A DNA stretch of 64,000 nt from Olsenella sp. An285 (lineage in GTDB: Bacteria; Actinomycetota; Coriobacteriia; Coriobacteriales; Atopobiaceae). The position numbers and the translations under genes are program-made. Within the stretch, counting starts at the first letter, position 1, and the number at the start of each line of letters is the position of its first letter. Where the stretch lies: positions 1 through 64,000 of the forward strand of contig NZ_NFIZ01000002.1 of NCBI RefSeq assembly GCF_002159625.1. Reading direction: 5' to 3'. The notes beneath the pieces were generated by a model. It was not told the origin of the DNA. It saw only the letters and a list, made by a program, of their open reading frames with translations, and searched no databases. This document shows positions 8,884-16,685 of the stretch, piece by piece.

Positions 8884-10110
8884 CTACAGATCCTCCGCCG
8901 TGAGGATCTCCTGCGGGATGAGCAGCGCGTTCCCGAGGACCACGCGCAGGTACGCGAGCTCTCGCTCCTTGAGGTAGGGCTCCAGTAGCTCGATGCCCGT
9001 CACGCTGACGCCCGCCTGGTCCGTAGGCTCGTTCTCCAGCGGATCCGGGAAGCGCCTCATCGCGCGGCGCAGCATGCGACGATACGCCGCGGCGAAGGGC
9101 TCCACGGCAAAGCGGTCGCCCGCCATCTCGGCGAGCTTTGCCAGGATGGAGAGGCCCGCGCGGTCGAGGTCGCCCCAGTAGAGCACAGTCACGTCCTCGG
9201 CTCCCAGCGTGGCAATGAGGTCGGGCAGCTTGTGCGGGTCATCCACGAGGTACCCGTTGCCAAAGACCACGCCGTGCACGCGCTCGTCGAAGATGCGCTT
9301 GCGCCCGTCGCGGAACATCGCGTTTCTCATGTTGACCCAGGGGTCGAGGTTCTCCGAGACTACGATGCGCAGGTGGCGGTGGTACTTGGGGATGTGGTGC
9401 AGGAGCTCGAGCCTTACCTGCGGGCGCGTGCGCACCACGTCCGTGAGGCCCATGAGGTGCAGGAGCTTGCGGCCGTCGGACTCCGGCGCGAGGAACTTCT
9501 CGTCCCCGAAGACGCGATAGGAGAGCTCGCGCAGGCTGAGGGTGCCGTCGCCGAGGGCTGGCCTGCCGGCGAGCTCGGCGTCGAGCCCGCGAAGCTCGCG
9601 CTCAAAGCGGACGAACGCCTCTGGCGTGCTGAGCAGCCAGCCGTTGATCCACAGGCGCGGATCGAGGTCGATGATGCGACGGCGGATCTCCCCCAGCTCG
9701 GGGGTCTGCTTGCGCACGCAGTTGAGGTGCGCGAGGGTCCGCGTCTCGCGACGGGCAAGCGGGGAGGGCGAGCCCTTCTGGGCGTCCTTCTTGTCATGGT
9801 TCTCCGCCTGGGACTCGACGTCCTTCTCGGCCGGCCGAGCGGGGGATACGGTGAGCAGGTAGCCGCCGTCATCTGCGACGGGCTCGAGTACGCCCAGCTC
9901 GCGCAGGGAGTCCAGGGTCTCCTGCCCGGCGCCGTACTTTGCGAGGATCGCCTCCACGTCCTGGAAGGGAACCGGGTTCTTGCGCAGGCGCACGAGCCCG
10001 CTGGCGATGCCGCCCGCGATGCTGCGCTGCTTGGAGGGGAGCTCCCTGCCCAGGAGCTTTGCCAGGCTCACGACCGCGGCGTGCTCCTGCTCGGTGAGTT
10101 TCTGTGCCAT
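8884..10110 (-). CDS. Orphan JetD/DUF2220-like TOPRIM protein
   Basis: 408 aa from ATG 10110. The N-terminal ~100 residues are helical (KLTEQEHAAVVSLAKLLGRE), followed by a charged linker. The C-terminal half carries the DUF2220 pattern: VVSENLDPWVNM (acidic Glu), GVVFGNGYLV, then VLYWGDLDRAGLSIL with the DxD of a TOPRIM fold. In Wadjet defence systems JetD is the subunit that cuts DNA after the JetABC SMC complex senses topology. No jetA, jetB or jetC lies in this window, so this is a stand-alone relative. It sits between arrays B and C and on the same strand as the nuclease-like gene beyond array B. A DNA-cutting role is inferred from the fold only. Confidence 0.75.
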   Translation of the reverse strand: MAQKLTEQEHAAVVSLAKLLGRELPSKQRSIAGGIASGLVRLRKNPVPFQDVEAILAKYGAGQETLDSLRELGVLEPVADDGGYLLTVSPARPAEKDVESQAENHDKKDAQKGSPSPLARRETRTLAHLNCVRKQTPELGEIRRRIIDLDPRLWINGWLLSTPEAFVRFERELRGLDAELAGRPALGDGTLSLRELSYRVFGDEKFLAPESDGRKLLHLMGLTDVVRTRPQVRLELLHHIPKYHRHLRIVVSENLDPWVNMRNAMFRDGRKRIFDERVHGVVFGNGYLVDDPHKLPDLIATLGAEDVTVLYWGDLDRAGLSILAKLAEMAGDRFAVEPFAAAYRRMLRRAMRRFPDPLENEPTDQAGVSVTGIELLEPYLKERELAYLRVVLGNALLIPQEILTAEDL

Positions 10111-10151
10111 GTCTGCCTTTCGGGATCTGATTGCCGTGCTCAAGGATAGCG

Positions 10152-10534
10152 CGTCGCGGTGTGCGACGGGCGGCGGGGGGTGCCGCGGGCGCTGCGGAAG
10201 CGTGGGGCGCTGCGGGCGGCGGGGACGCTGCGGGTGCTGGGGCGCTGCGGTTTCAGGGGCTGGGGCACGGTTGGCGCTCGAGGCGTTGCGAGTTTGCCGG
10301 GCAGGGCACGGTTGTGCTCGGGAGCGTTGCGAGTTCTTGGGCTGGGGCACGGCGGCATTCCCTGACTACCTTGGGGCAGCGACGTTCAACTGGGGTTTTG
10401 TCCAGCTGCCGTCTCACGCCGAAGGCTCTTCTCGCCCTTGCCTCTCCGCCGTCGTGCCCCAGCTCAAAATGACGCAACGCCTTCCCGCCGAAACGTGCCC
10501 TGGCCCCGATAATCGCCACACGTCCGTCTCGGGG
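10152..10534. repeat. 41-bp convergent repeat array C (degenerate)
   Basis: Same family as arrays A and B but diverged. Clear 41-base units start at 10243, 10284 and 10325 (CGTTGCG...GGGCACGG); weaker GC-rich copies precede them from 10152. After a longer centre (about 10366-10452) two inverted units follow at 10453 and 10494 (CGTGCCCC...CGCAACGC). The array fills most of the 511-base gap between the start of the JetD-like gene and the lipoprotein gene, so it may overlap the promoters of both. The remaining bases hold no recognisable gene. Confidence 0.82.
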
Positions 10535-10621
10535 TCTAGCTCGCAGCTAATGAATCTCCTTCAGTCAGCTGCTAGGGTGCAACTACCCGGAACAGATGAC
10601 TGGAAGGATTGGGTGGTTGCA

Positions 10622-11137
10622 ATGAGAAAGACCGCGCCTATTGCCCGTTTTGCCCTCACGTTTGCGCTGACCGCTGCCGCAGTGGTGGCGCCGGTTGCCC
10701 TTGCAGGTTGCGATGGCTCTTCCTCGGGTGGGGACTCCACCCCCGCTGCCGAGGAGCAGCAGGCGGAGCAGGCCGAGGAGGCGGCGCCCCAGGAGTCCGA
10801 GTACGTTGTCTCCATCGATGGTTCCACGGTGACGACTGACTACCAGGGCGCGCCTGCCATCATCGTTGACTACACCTTTACCAACAACTCTGACGACGCC
10901 ACCTCCTTTGCGGTTGCCTGCTCACAGAAGGCATTCCAGAACGGCGTACAGCTCGAGACTGCCATCGTGTCGGAGGACCTCGGCAACGGCTACATGGCCG
11001 AGATAAAGCCCGGCGCCACCACCACTGCCCGCATGGCCTACAGCCTCACGGACCAGTCTGACGTCACGGTTGAGGTGGAGAAGCTCATCTCGCTCGACGA
11101 CACCGTCCTCGCCGAGGCCACGTTCTCTGTGGCGTAG
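10622..11137 (+). CDS. DUF5067-type lipoprotein
   Basis: 171-aa secreted lipoprotein. The signal sequence ends in a lipobox, VALAGC, making Cys30 the likely lipidated residue. A Ser/Gly/Glu/Gln-rich linker follows, then a single beta-rich domain (SEYVVSIDGSTVTTDYQGAPAIIVDYTFTN in part) resembling DUF5067, a family often fused to lipoprotein signals. An in-frame GTG at 10613 is an alternative start: an AAGGA motif at 10604-10608 is close to the GTG and 13 bases from the ATG. Function is unknown; an extracytoplasmic binding role is possible. Confidence 0.75.
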   Translation: MRKTAPIARFALTFALTAAAVVAPVALAGCDGSSSGGDSTPAAEEQQAEQAEEAAPQESEYVVSIDGSTVTTDYQGAPAIIVDYTFTNNSDDATSFAVACSQKAFQNGVQLETAIVSEDLGNGYMAEIKPGATTTARMAYSLTDQSDVTVEVEKLISLDDTVLAEATFSVA

Positions 11138-11181
11138 TGAGATGCCCGCTCTGATATGCTCGGTGCGAGGGTGGTGAGACC

Positions 11182-11601
11182 ATGGCTGAACGACTGACGG
11201 AGGAGCTGCTGGACGAGCTCCTCTCCACATCGGACCTCGAGGAGTACCTCGAGAGGAACGAGCCCGGCAGGCGCACCCTCTCCGAGTACCTCAACCAGCT
11301 TCTTGCCGAGAAGGGCCTCGAGCGCTCGCGCGTGGTGCGCATGGCTAACCTCAACGACACCTTTGGCTACCAGATCTTCCAGGGCACGCGAAACCCCAGT
11401 CGCGACAAGGTGCTGCAGATTGCCTTTGCGATGGCCCTCACTTTGCGAGAGACCAACCGCGCGCTCACGGCGGCCGGCGTGAGCGAGCTCTACTGCAAGG
11501 ACCGCCGTGACGCGATCATCATCTTCTGCCTGGATCGCGGCTGCTCGCTGCAGAAGGTCAACGAGGAGCTCTATCGCTTTGGCGAGAAGACCATCTGCTA
11601 G
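11182..11601 (+). CDS. XRE-like helix-turn-helix protein
   Basis: 139 aa. Residues about 30-95 read as a lambda-repressor-like HTH: RRTLSEYLNQLLAEKGLERS, then VVRMANLNDTFGYQIFQGTR, NPSRDKVLQIAFAMALT. The C-terminal third is helical and Cys-containing (CKDRRDAIIIFCLDRGCSL). It probably binds DNA. The next gene, about 100 bases downstream on the same strand, is a membrane Ser/Thr kinase, so the HTH protein is a plausible partner or substrate. The start has a modest AGGGTGG upstream. Confidence 0.75.
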   Translation: MAERLTEELLDELLSTSDLEEYLERNEPGRRTLSEYLNQLLAEKGLERSRVVRMANLNDTFGYQIFQGTRNPSRDKVLQIAFAMALTLRETNRALTAAGVSELYCKDRRDAIIIFCLDRGCSLQKVNEELYRFGEKTIC

Positions 11602-11702
11602 CTTGCGGAAGCGGGCGGCGGCCTTGGCCCTCCGCTCCGGACAGGACTCCTCCCGGCGGGGTCGGCGCGGTGGCGTTGGCCCCGCTCTGCTAGGATGGGC
11701 GC

Positions 11703-12965
11703 ATGAACACAGAAGACGAACTCGCCAGCTATCTTGACGCCCTCGAGCGCGACGCCTGCTATCGTGTGGACGCCGTGCTCAAGGAGGGCGCGCTCGAGAC
11801 CACCGAGCGCGTCTCCTTCGTGGGGGAGAACGGCTCGGTGCTGGGGCCGTTCGTGCGCAAGCGCATCGGCGGCGAGTCTGGGCTGGGCGGTGCGTACGAG
11901 ACCGTCTTCGCGGCGCAGCGGCGCGGCGTGCGGCTCGCGCACCTGCCACGGATGGTGGAGTGCCACCGCCGAGACGGCGACCTCGTGGTGGTGATGGAGT
12001 ACGTTCCCGGGGAGACGCTCGGGAGCTGCGTGGAGGCGTGCCGCTCGCGGGAGGAGCGCCTCGCGCTCGTGCGGCGCGCGTTCCCGGACCTCTGCGACGC
12101 CGTCTCCGAGCTCCACGAGCTTCTCGACCCGCCCGTCATCCACCGCGACCTCAAGCCCGATAACGTCATCGTGTCCCCGGGCGGCGTCACCCTCATCGAC
12201 CTGGGAATCGCTCGCGCGTATCGCGACGGAGCCGAGCAGGACACCACGCACTTTGGCACGCGCGCCTACGCCCCGCCCGAGCAGTTCGGATTTGGGCAGA
12301 CCGGCGTCACGAGTGACGTCTATGCCCTTGGTATGCTGCTCTTCTTCTGCGTGACCGGCCGGGAGCCGTCGCAGGCGGACCGCGAGTCCGGCTTTCGCGA
12401 CGCCGCGCTGCCGGAGGGGCTGCGCGTCGTGGTGCGGCGCGCGACCGAGCTCGACCCGTCGGCGCGCTACGCCTCCGTGCGGGAGCTCAAGTCCGCGTTC
12501 TTCTCGGCCCTTGATGGTGAGCCTGCCGTTCCGGAGGGCCCTGCGGAGAAGAGCGGGGAGCTTGCCCCCGCGCCGCCGGACTTTGCCGAGCCGTATGCCC
12601 CGCGGGCAGAGGGCGGCTCGTTCTGGTCTTGGCTTGCTCGGGTGCCCGGATGGGCGGGTGTCGTCTGGGACGTGGTGGTTCTGGGCGTGGCCGCGCTCTG
12701 CGTCGTGGGATGCGTCATGGGCGTGGTTCAGCCTACGCCCGAGAACGCCAAGTGGCCCGCGTGGTATCTCTGGACGTCCTACCTCGTGTTTCTTATGCCC
12801 ATGCTACTTATTGCGTGCTACCTGCTGCTGGATCGTCGTCCGGTGAGGCGGGCGATTCCCGCGCTCGCAAGCCTCTCCGTACGGCAGGAGACGCGCGTAG
12901 GGCTTCTTGCTCTGATCGCGATTTTTGTCGCGTGGGTTCTGACCTCAGCCGCGGCGGGCGTGTAG
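11703..12965 (+). CDS. Membrane-anchored Hanks-type Ser/Thr protein kinase
   Basis: 420 aa. The kinase domain covers roughly residues 45-285. The catalytic loop is VIHRDLKPDNVIV (Asp149), the metal-binding motif is DLG (Asp166, in LIDLGIARAY) rather than DFG, and the activation segment ends GTRAYAPPEQF. The glycine-rich loop is poorly conserved. After a Pro/Glu-rich linker there are three hydrophobic segments (about 315-345, 350-375, 395-415), so the kinase faces the cytoplasm and is anchored at its C-terminus. No PASTA repeats are present. A TAGGAT -10-like hexamer lies just before the start. Pairing with the HTH gene suggests a small signalling unit. Confidence 0.88.
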   Translation: MNTEDELASYLDALERDACYRVDAVLKEGALETTERVSFVGENGSVLGPFVRKRIGGESGLGGAYETVFAAQRRGVRLAHLPRMVECHRRDGDLVVVMEYVPGETLGSCVEACRSREERLALVRRAFPDLCDAVSELHELLDPPVIHRDLKPDNVIVSPGGVTLIDLGIARAYRDGAEQDTTHFGTRAYAPPEQFGFGQTGVTSDVYALGMLLFFCVTGREPSQADRESGFRDAALPEGLRVVVRRATELDPSARYASVRELKSAFFSALDGEPAVPEGPAEKSGELAPAPPDFAEPYAPRAEGGSFWSWLARVPGWAGVVWDVVVLGVAALCVVGCVMGVVQPTPENAKWPAWYLWTSYLVFLMPMLLIACYLLLDRRPVRRAIPALASLSVRQETRVGLLALIAIFVAWVLTSAAAGV

Positions 12966-12970
12966 GCCCG

Positions 12971-13022
12971 TTGACTACCAAAAGTAGGTAATTTACTGTA
13001 TATTTGCAGTTACTTCTAGTAG
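12971..13022 (+). promoter_or_regulatory. Promoter/operator of the toxin-antitoxin pair
   Basis: A locally AT-rich stretch. Two short inverted motifs, CTACCAAAAGTAG (12975-12987) and TACTTCTAGTAG (13011-13022), flank a TATATT -10-like hexamer (12999-13004). TTGACT at 12971 is a possible -35 but is 22 bases away. Paired operator sites of this kind fit autoregulation by a Phd/YefM antitoxin. Confidence 0.5.
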
Positions 13023-13037
13023 GGGAAAGGAACTCGC

Positions 13038-13325
13038 ATGCCAGCCGTTACCTCGCTGTCTGACTTCAACAGGAACCAGTCCGAGGTCATTTCGCGCCTT
13101 TCAGAGACTGAAGAGCCGCTCTACCTCACGCGAAATGGCAAGAGCGCGGTTGTCGTGATGGATGCGGAGGCGTTTGATCGCGCCATGTCCTTTAGGAACG
13201 AGGTTCACGAGAGGGAGATGAGCGTCTACAGGGGTCTTCTTCGCGGATACCAGGATGTTCAGGAAGGTAGGACCTCGGACGCAAAGAGCGCCTTCGCTCG
13301 CGTGCGAGAGCAGAAGGGCTGGTAG
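13038..13325 (+). CDS. Phd/YefM-family antitoxin
   Basis: 95 aa, starting after GGGGAAAGGA. The N-terminus is a typical Phd/YefM DNA-binding fold: VTSLSDFNRNQSEVISRLSE, then PLYLTRNGKSAVVVMDAEAFD. The C-terminal helix would bind and neutralise the toxin encoded two bases downstream. Antitoxins of this family repress their own promoter, matching the paired inverted motifs upstream. Confidence 0.9.
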   Translation: MPAVTSLSDFNRNQSEVISRLSETEEPLYLTRNGKSAVVVMDAEAFDRAMSFRNEVHEREMSVYRGLLRGYQDVQEGRTSDAKSAFARVREQKGW

Positions 13326-13327
13326 AC

Positions 13328-13630
13328 ATGGCGTATGCCGTTGAGCTTACCGAATATGCCGAGTCGTTCCTCCTAGATAACGTCACCAGCGAACGCGTGC
13401 TCGAGAGAATCGAGCGTTCCGTCGAGATGCTTGCCGAGTATCCTGAGGCGGGGCCGTCATACAACCCGGACTACGCTGCGGCAAGACCTCCGTTTCCTTG
13501 TCGGTATCTGCCGCTTTCGGACACGCCGTTCACGCTCTACTATCTGACGGACGATGAGGCTCAGTTGGTGACGGTGTTCGACATCGAGTGGACGGCTGGA
13601 GATCCCCGAGCGAGATTCACCTTCGTCTAA
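13328..13630 (+). CDS. RelE/ParE-family toxin
   Basis: 100 aa, directly after the antitoxin (2-base gap). The sequence fits the RelE/ParE plasmid-stabilisation fold: MAYAVELTEYAESFLLDNVT, a central helix pair, PCRYLPLSDTPFTLYYLTDD and a C-terminal beta strand VTVFDIEW. RelE members cut mRNA on the ribosome and ParE members poison gyrase; the sequence alone does not decide which applies. Confidence 0.85.
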   Translation: MAYAVELTEYAESFLLDNVTSERVLERIERSVEMLAEYPEAGPSYNPDYAAARPPFPCRYLPLSDTPFTLYYLTDDEAQLVTVFDIEWTAGDPRARFTFV

Positions 13631-13646
13631 TTCGTGCAGGGTCTCC

Positions 13647-14279
13647 CTAGCTCAGCTCGCGGACGAACGCCTCCAGCGCCGCGGCGTCGTGGCCGGGCTC
13701 TCGGGTGAAGTGGAACGAGCGCATGCCCGCCGCCTCCGCGCCGATGCAGTTGTCCAGGTTGTCGTCTACAAAGACGCACTCGGCGGGGTCGAGGTCGTAG
13801 CGAACGCAGAGCAGCTGGTAGATGGCCGGGTCCGGCTTCATGAGGCGCTCCATGGCGGAGACCACGTAGCCGTCGAGGTGGGGGAGCACCGGCGCGTGGC
13901 CGAGCTGCTCCATGATGCGCGTGGAGGCATTGGAGAGCAGGTAGATGCCGTAGCCCTCGCCCTTGAGGCGGATGGCGAGGTCGTTGGTGGCGGAGAAGGG
14001 CTCCGAGTGCTCGGGCCAGTGGGCGATGCACTCGTGCAGGTTGGGGTGCAGCCGCTCCGGTAGGTGGGACTCCGCGTAGCGGCGCATGGTCTCGTGCGTG
14101 ATGGTGCCCGAGTCCAGGAGCGACCACATCGTGGTTCCAAAGAGCGCGCCCTGCAGCAGCTCTGCGTCCTCCGGCGTGTCCGTGAACAGGCTCGCGAAGT
14201 AGGGCCCGTCGAAGTTCATGAGCACGCCGCCCATGTCAAAGACGATGTTGCGGATGAGCTTGGACGTGGGCTCGGGCAT
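13647..14279 (-). CDS. HAD-superfamily hydrolase (YihX-like phosphatase)
   Basis: 210 aa from ATG 14279 (GAGGAGG upstream). HAD motifs: I in NIVFDMGGVLMNFD (the second Asp is replaced by Gly-Gly as in YihX-like and epoxide-hydrolase N-terminal HADs), II at LLSNAS, III Lys in MERLMKPDPAIY, IV in CVFVDDNLDN. It is probably a small-molecule phosphatase; the substrate is unknown. Convergent with the toxin gene, 16 bases apart. Confidence 0.85.
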   Translation of the reverse strand: MPEPTSKLIRNIVFDMGGVLMNFDGPYFASLFTDTPEDAELLQGALFGTTMWSLLDSGTITHETMRRYAESHLPERLHPNLHECIAHWPEHSEPFSATNDLAIRLKGEGYGIYLLSNASTRIMEQLGHAPVLPHLDGYVVSAMERLMKPDPAIYQLLCVRYDLDPAECVFVDDNLDNCIGAEAAGMRSFHFTREPGHDAAALEAFVRELS

Positions 14280-14429
14280 GGGGCCTCCTCGGTCGCGGGT
14301 GCTTGCGGAGAGTATAGCGCTGCGGGGGAGGCGGGCGATCGTGTGGATTGATCGGATCGTCCAATGACGTGCGGAAAGGCGTCGTGATCGCCTCAGACTT
14401 GGCTCCACAAGTTGAGAGAGGGGGAGAAC

Positions 14430-15029
14430 ATGGGAGAGACGTTCAGGTCAGAAGGAGCTTGGGTGATTTGTCCGGCAGGTGGGGATCGACCGGTGGAACT
14501 TGTCCGGGTGATAGAAGCGTGGGAGTCCGTGGGAGATGAGGAGCTCGTTGATGGCTGTGTTCCCATGGATGGCAGCATCCGATCCTTCGACGAGGCTGGA
14601 AGAGAATGGTGCGAAGGTCGTGGTGGAGTATTCACCGGCTATTCTTCGGTGAATCAATTTGTCATGGACGTGTTCCACTTTGATCCGATGCGGGGATGCT
14701 GGCATGTGTTCGGGGGAGAAACGCGACAGGCTCTGTGGCCAGTCGCAATGGACGATCTCCATGAGCTAATGGAAATGGGCGACTCATGGGCCGAGGCTCT
14801 GACAAGAATCTTGGCCGCGATTCCAAGGAGGGAAAGGGGGCGCGCGATACTGAGGGTACCCTGCGGTCTGAGGCCCCAGTTCTCTAGGTGGTGTAGGGCG
14901 GTTGTGGAGAGTGGGGGTCTTGATGAGTGTCTTATCAGGGGGACGCACTCTTTTCGTGAGGTGGTGCGGGAATGTGCGGGAGAGCCGGCATCTTCCTTGG
15001 CCGTGGGGGCCTCTTCTGGAATTGGCTGA
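14430..15029 (+). CDS. Hypothetical protein
   Basis: 199 aa from ATG 14430 (AGAGGGGGAG upstream); an in-frame ATG at 14412 is less likely. No family was recognised. The sequence is soluble and mixed, with acidic patches (ELVRVIEAWESVGDEELVDG) and several Trp/Cys residues (REWCEGRGG, RGCWHVFGG, RWCRAVVES). Base composition is lower in GC than the flanking housekeeping genes, as in the adjoining HNH nuclease gene, so both may be transferred. The stop abuts the HNH gene's stop (convergent, no gap). Confidence 0.55.
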   Translation: MGETFRSEGAWVICPAGGDRPVELVRVIEAWESVGDEELVDGCVPMDGSIRSFDEAGREWCEGRGGVFTGYSSVNQFVMDVFHFDPMRGCWHVFGGETRQALWPVAMDDLHELMEMGDSWAEALTRILAAIPRRERGRAILRVPCGLRPQFSRWCRAVVESGGLDECLIRGTHSFREVVRECAGEPASSLAVGASSGIG

Positions 15030-16049
15030 TTAAGCAACAAACAATTCGTTCTCGCGCCTGAACTGCTCGTAATGAATCGAGAGCAGCTCGTCGCTGGGAG
15101 ATTGGGTGGGGTCAGAGGGCTCGCGAAGCTTGACGGACTCGTATCGTGCGTACTCAGTCGAAGAAAGGCGCTTGCTCAGGACCACATCGTGATGATCCGG
15201 GGTTACCGAGATGAGATGGGCATCGTAGAGGAGATGGAGATCCGCACGGAGGAGAAGTCCGTTCTGAACGATCTGGGACCTGCGCCCTCGGTATGGGTTG
15301 ATGTGAGCTGCCTGAAGAACAGTCGTTACGTTTGTGCCAGAGATCGCGCACGCTTCGTTGTAGGCCTCAAGAAGCTTGCTGCGAAAGAGGCTCTGCTGCT
15401 CGCGCCTCACTTGCTGCGCCGTCACTCGGCGACGCTCGTCCTCTCCGTCGTATTCGACGACTATCTGCTGCTGTTCAGGCGAAAGATCGTCGAACCCCTG
15501 CGGTACGAAGGCGCCACGCGCTTCCGTTTCGTGCGAAACGGGACCGTGTAGGGTAAACATGCGCGTGACGCTGTTATAGCACTCAACGAATGCGAGGCCG
15601 CGTACAAGATAGCCGCCTCTTTGCTCGCGGGTCATTACGCCTACGGGAATGCCGTCTTCGAGGCAGTTCATCAGGGCTCGATTGTATTGTTGATTCACGT
15701 CCGACCCTTGGTGGGCGGCGTAGTCGAGAATCCATGTGCCGTCGGCCAGGGGAATGGGAGCCCTGTCATCGTAGCGGCCAGCGCTGTTCGAGTGTACCGA
15801 AAGGGCGTACCTTCGATCTCCGTCATAGGAGATTTGCGCCGCCCCTGGGACGTAGATGCCGGAATCGCGGCTTAGGGGGATGGGCGTCTGGGGCTTGTTC
15901 TCCATGTGGTGGGGGAGCTTGGGGATGGCATTTCCGGTATTAGCGATGAACCAGTCGTAACACGGGACAAACTGCAAGGGTACGAGTTGCTCGGCGCGAG
16001 CAAGCGTGGGAAGAAGAACGGGGCATTCATAGACGAGCTGGCTTGGCAT
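15030..16049 (-). CDS. HNH endonuclease with SRA-like N-terminal domain
   Basis: 339 aa; the start is supported by GGGGAGG. The C-terminus (about 215-290) is an HNH_2 module: RSKLLEAYNEACAISGTN, then LQAAHINPY (His249), QNGLLLRADLHLLYD (Asn263, His272). The N-terminal region (about 65-170) resembles SRA/YDG barrels that read modified bases: GRYDD..., DGTWILDY, NRALMNCLEDGIPVGVM. This layout suggests a modification-dependent (type IV-like) restriction enzyme; the SRA assignment is by pattern only. No methyltransferase lies nearby, which fits that class. A CCATACGTA palindrome lies upstream. Confidence 0.78.
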   Translation of the reverse strand: MPSQLVYECPVLLPTLARAEQLVPLQFVPCYDWFIANTGNAIPKLPHHMENKPQTPIPLSRDSGIYVPGAAQISYDGDRRYALSVHSNSAGRYDDRAPIPLADGTWILDYAAHQGSDVNQQYNRALMNCLEDGIPVGVMTREQRGGYLVRGLAFVECYNSVTRMFTLHGPVSHETEARGAFVPQGFDDLSPEQQQIVVEYDGEDERRRVTAQQVRREQQSLFRSKLLEAYNEACAISGTNVTTVLQAAHINPYRGRRSQIVQNGLLLRADLHLLYDAHLISVTPDHHDVVLSKRLSSTEYARYESVKLREPSDPTQSPSDELLSIHYEQFRRENELFVA

Positions 16050-16163
16050 GTCGGTGGACCTCCCCTCAGCGACTAGATTATACGATGCTCTTGCAGTGGG
16101 CGTCTCTCATGCGACTGGCCGTGTGCTCACGGAGCCCGAGCTCGAGCTATAGGTTGCTACTTT

Positions 16164-16234
16164 GGCCCACCATACGTACCCATCAATATTGGGGCCGATA
16201 TCGCTACAAGAATGCCGGCTACGTATGGTGGGCC
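16164..16234. repeat. CCATACGTA palindrome (copy 1)
   Basis: Perfect 15-bp arms, GGCCCACCATACGTA (16164-16178) and TACGTATGGTGGGCC (16220-16234), around a 41-base loop beginning CCCATCAATATTGGGG. It shares CCATACGTACCC(A/G)TCA with two palindromes at 44737 and 45835. It lies in the gap between two divergent genes, the HNH nuclease and the arsC-like gene. Confidence 0.85.
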
Positions 16235-16322
16235 CTTCCGCATAACGCTCGCCGCGACCGTGCATGATGCCCGGCTGCGGCGTGCTACACTTTTCCCACA
16301 TGACCAGGGGAAAGGAAACACC

Positions 16323-16685
16323 ATGGCTGACGTGCTCTTTGTTGAGTATCCCAAGTGCAGCACCTGTCGCCGCGCAAAGGCGTGGTTGGACGAGCACGGC
16401 GTCTCGTACACGGACCGCCACATCGTCGAGGACAACCCCACGGCCGACGAGCTTGCCGAGTGGCAGGCGCGCTCGGGCCTGCCCGTGCGCCGCTTCTTTA
16501 ACACGAGCGGTCGCCTGTACAGGGAGCGCAACGTGAAGGCCCAGCTCGACGCCGGCATGTCGGACGTCGAGGCCTTTGCCCTTCTCGCTGAGGACGGGAT
16601 GCTCGTCAAGCGCCCCATCGTGGTGGGGGAGGACTTCGTGCTCGTGGGGTTCCGCGAGGCAGAGTGGGAGGAGAAGCTATGCTAA
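16323..16685 (+). CDS. ArsC/Spx-family thioredoxin-fold protein
   Basis: 120 aa. The start follows GGGGAAAGG. The ArsC/Spx/YffB fold is clear: YPKCSTCRRAKAWLDEHG with CxxC (Cys-Ser-Thr-Cys), the DRHIVEDNPTADELAEW segment, FFNTSGRLYRERN and a C-terminal RPIVVGEDFVLVGF. It could be a glutaredoxin-dependent reductase or a Spx-like regulator; without resistance genes nearby an arsenate role is not supported. It overlaps the following cutC gene by 7 bases, indicating one transcript. Confidence 0.85.
   Translation: MADVLFVEYPKCSTCRRAKAWLDEHGVSYTDRHIVEDNPTADELAEWQARSGLPVRRFFNTSGRLYRERNVKAQLDAGMSDVEAFALLAEDGMLVKRPIVVGEDFVLVGFREAEWEEKLC

Noticed and set aside
8884-10110. Complete Wadjet (JetABCD) system
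   Set aside because: Only a JetD-like gene is visible; no SMC, kleisin or KITE-like gene lies nearby.
16323-16685. Arsenate reductase
   Set aside because: The fold is shared with Spx and YffB and no ars genes are nearby, so the specific function was not claimed.
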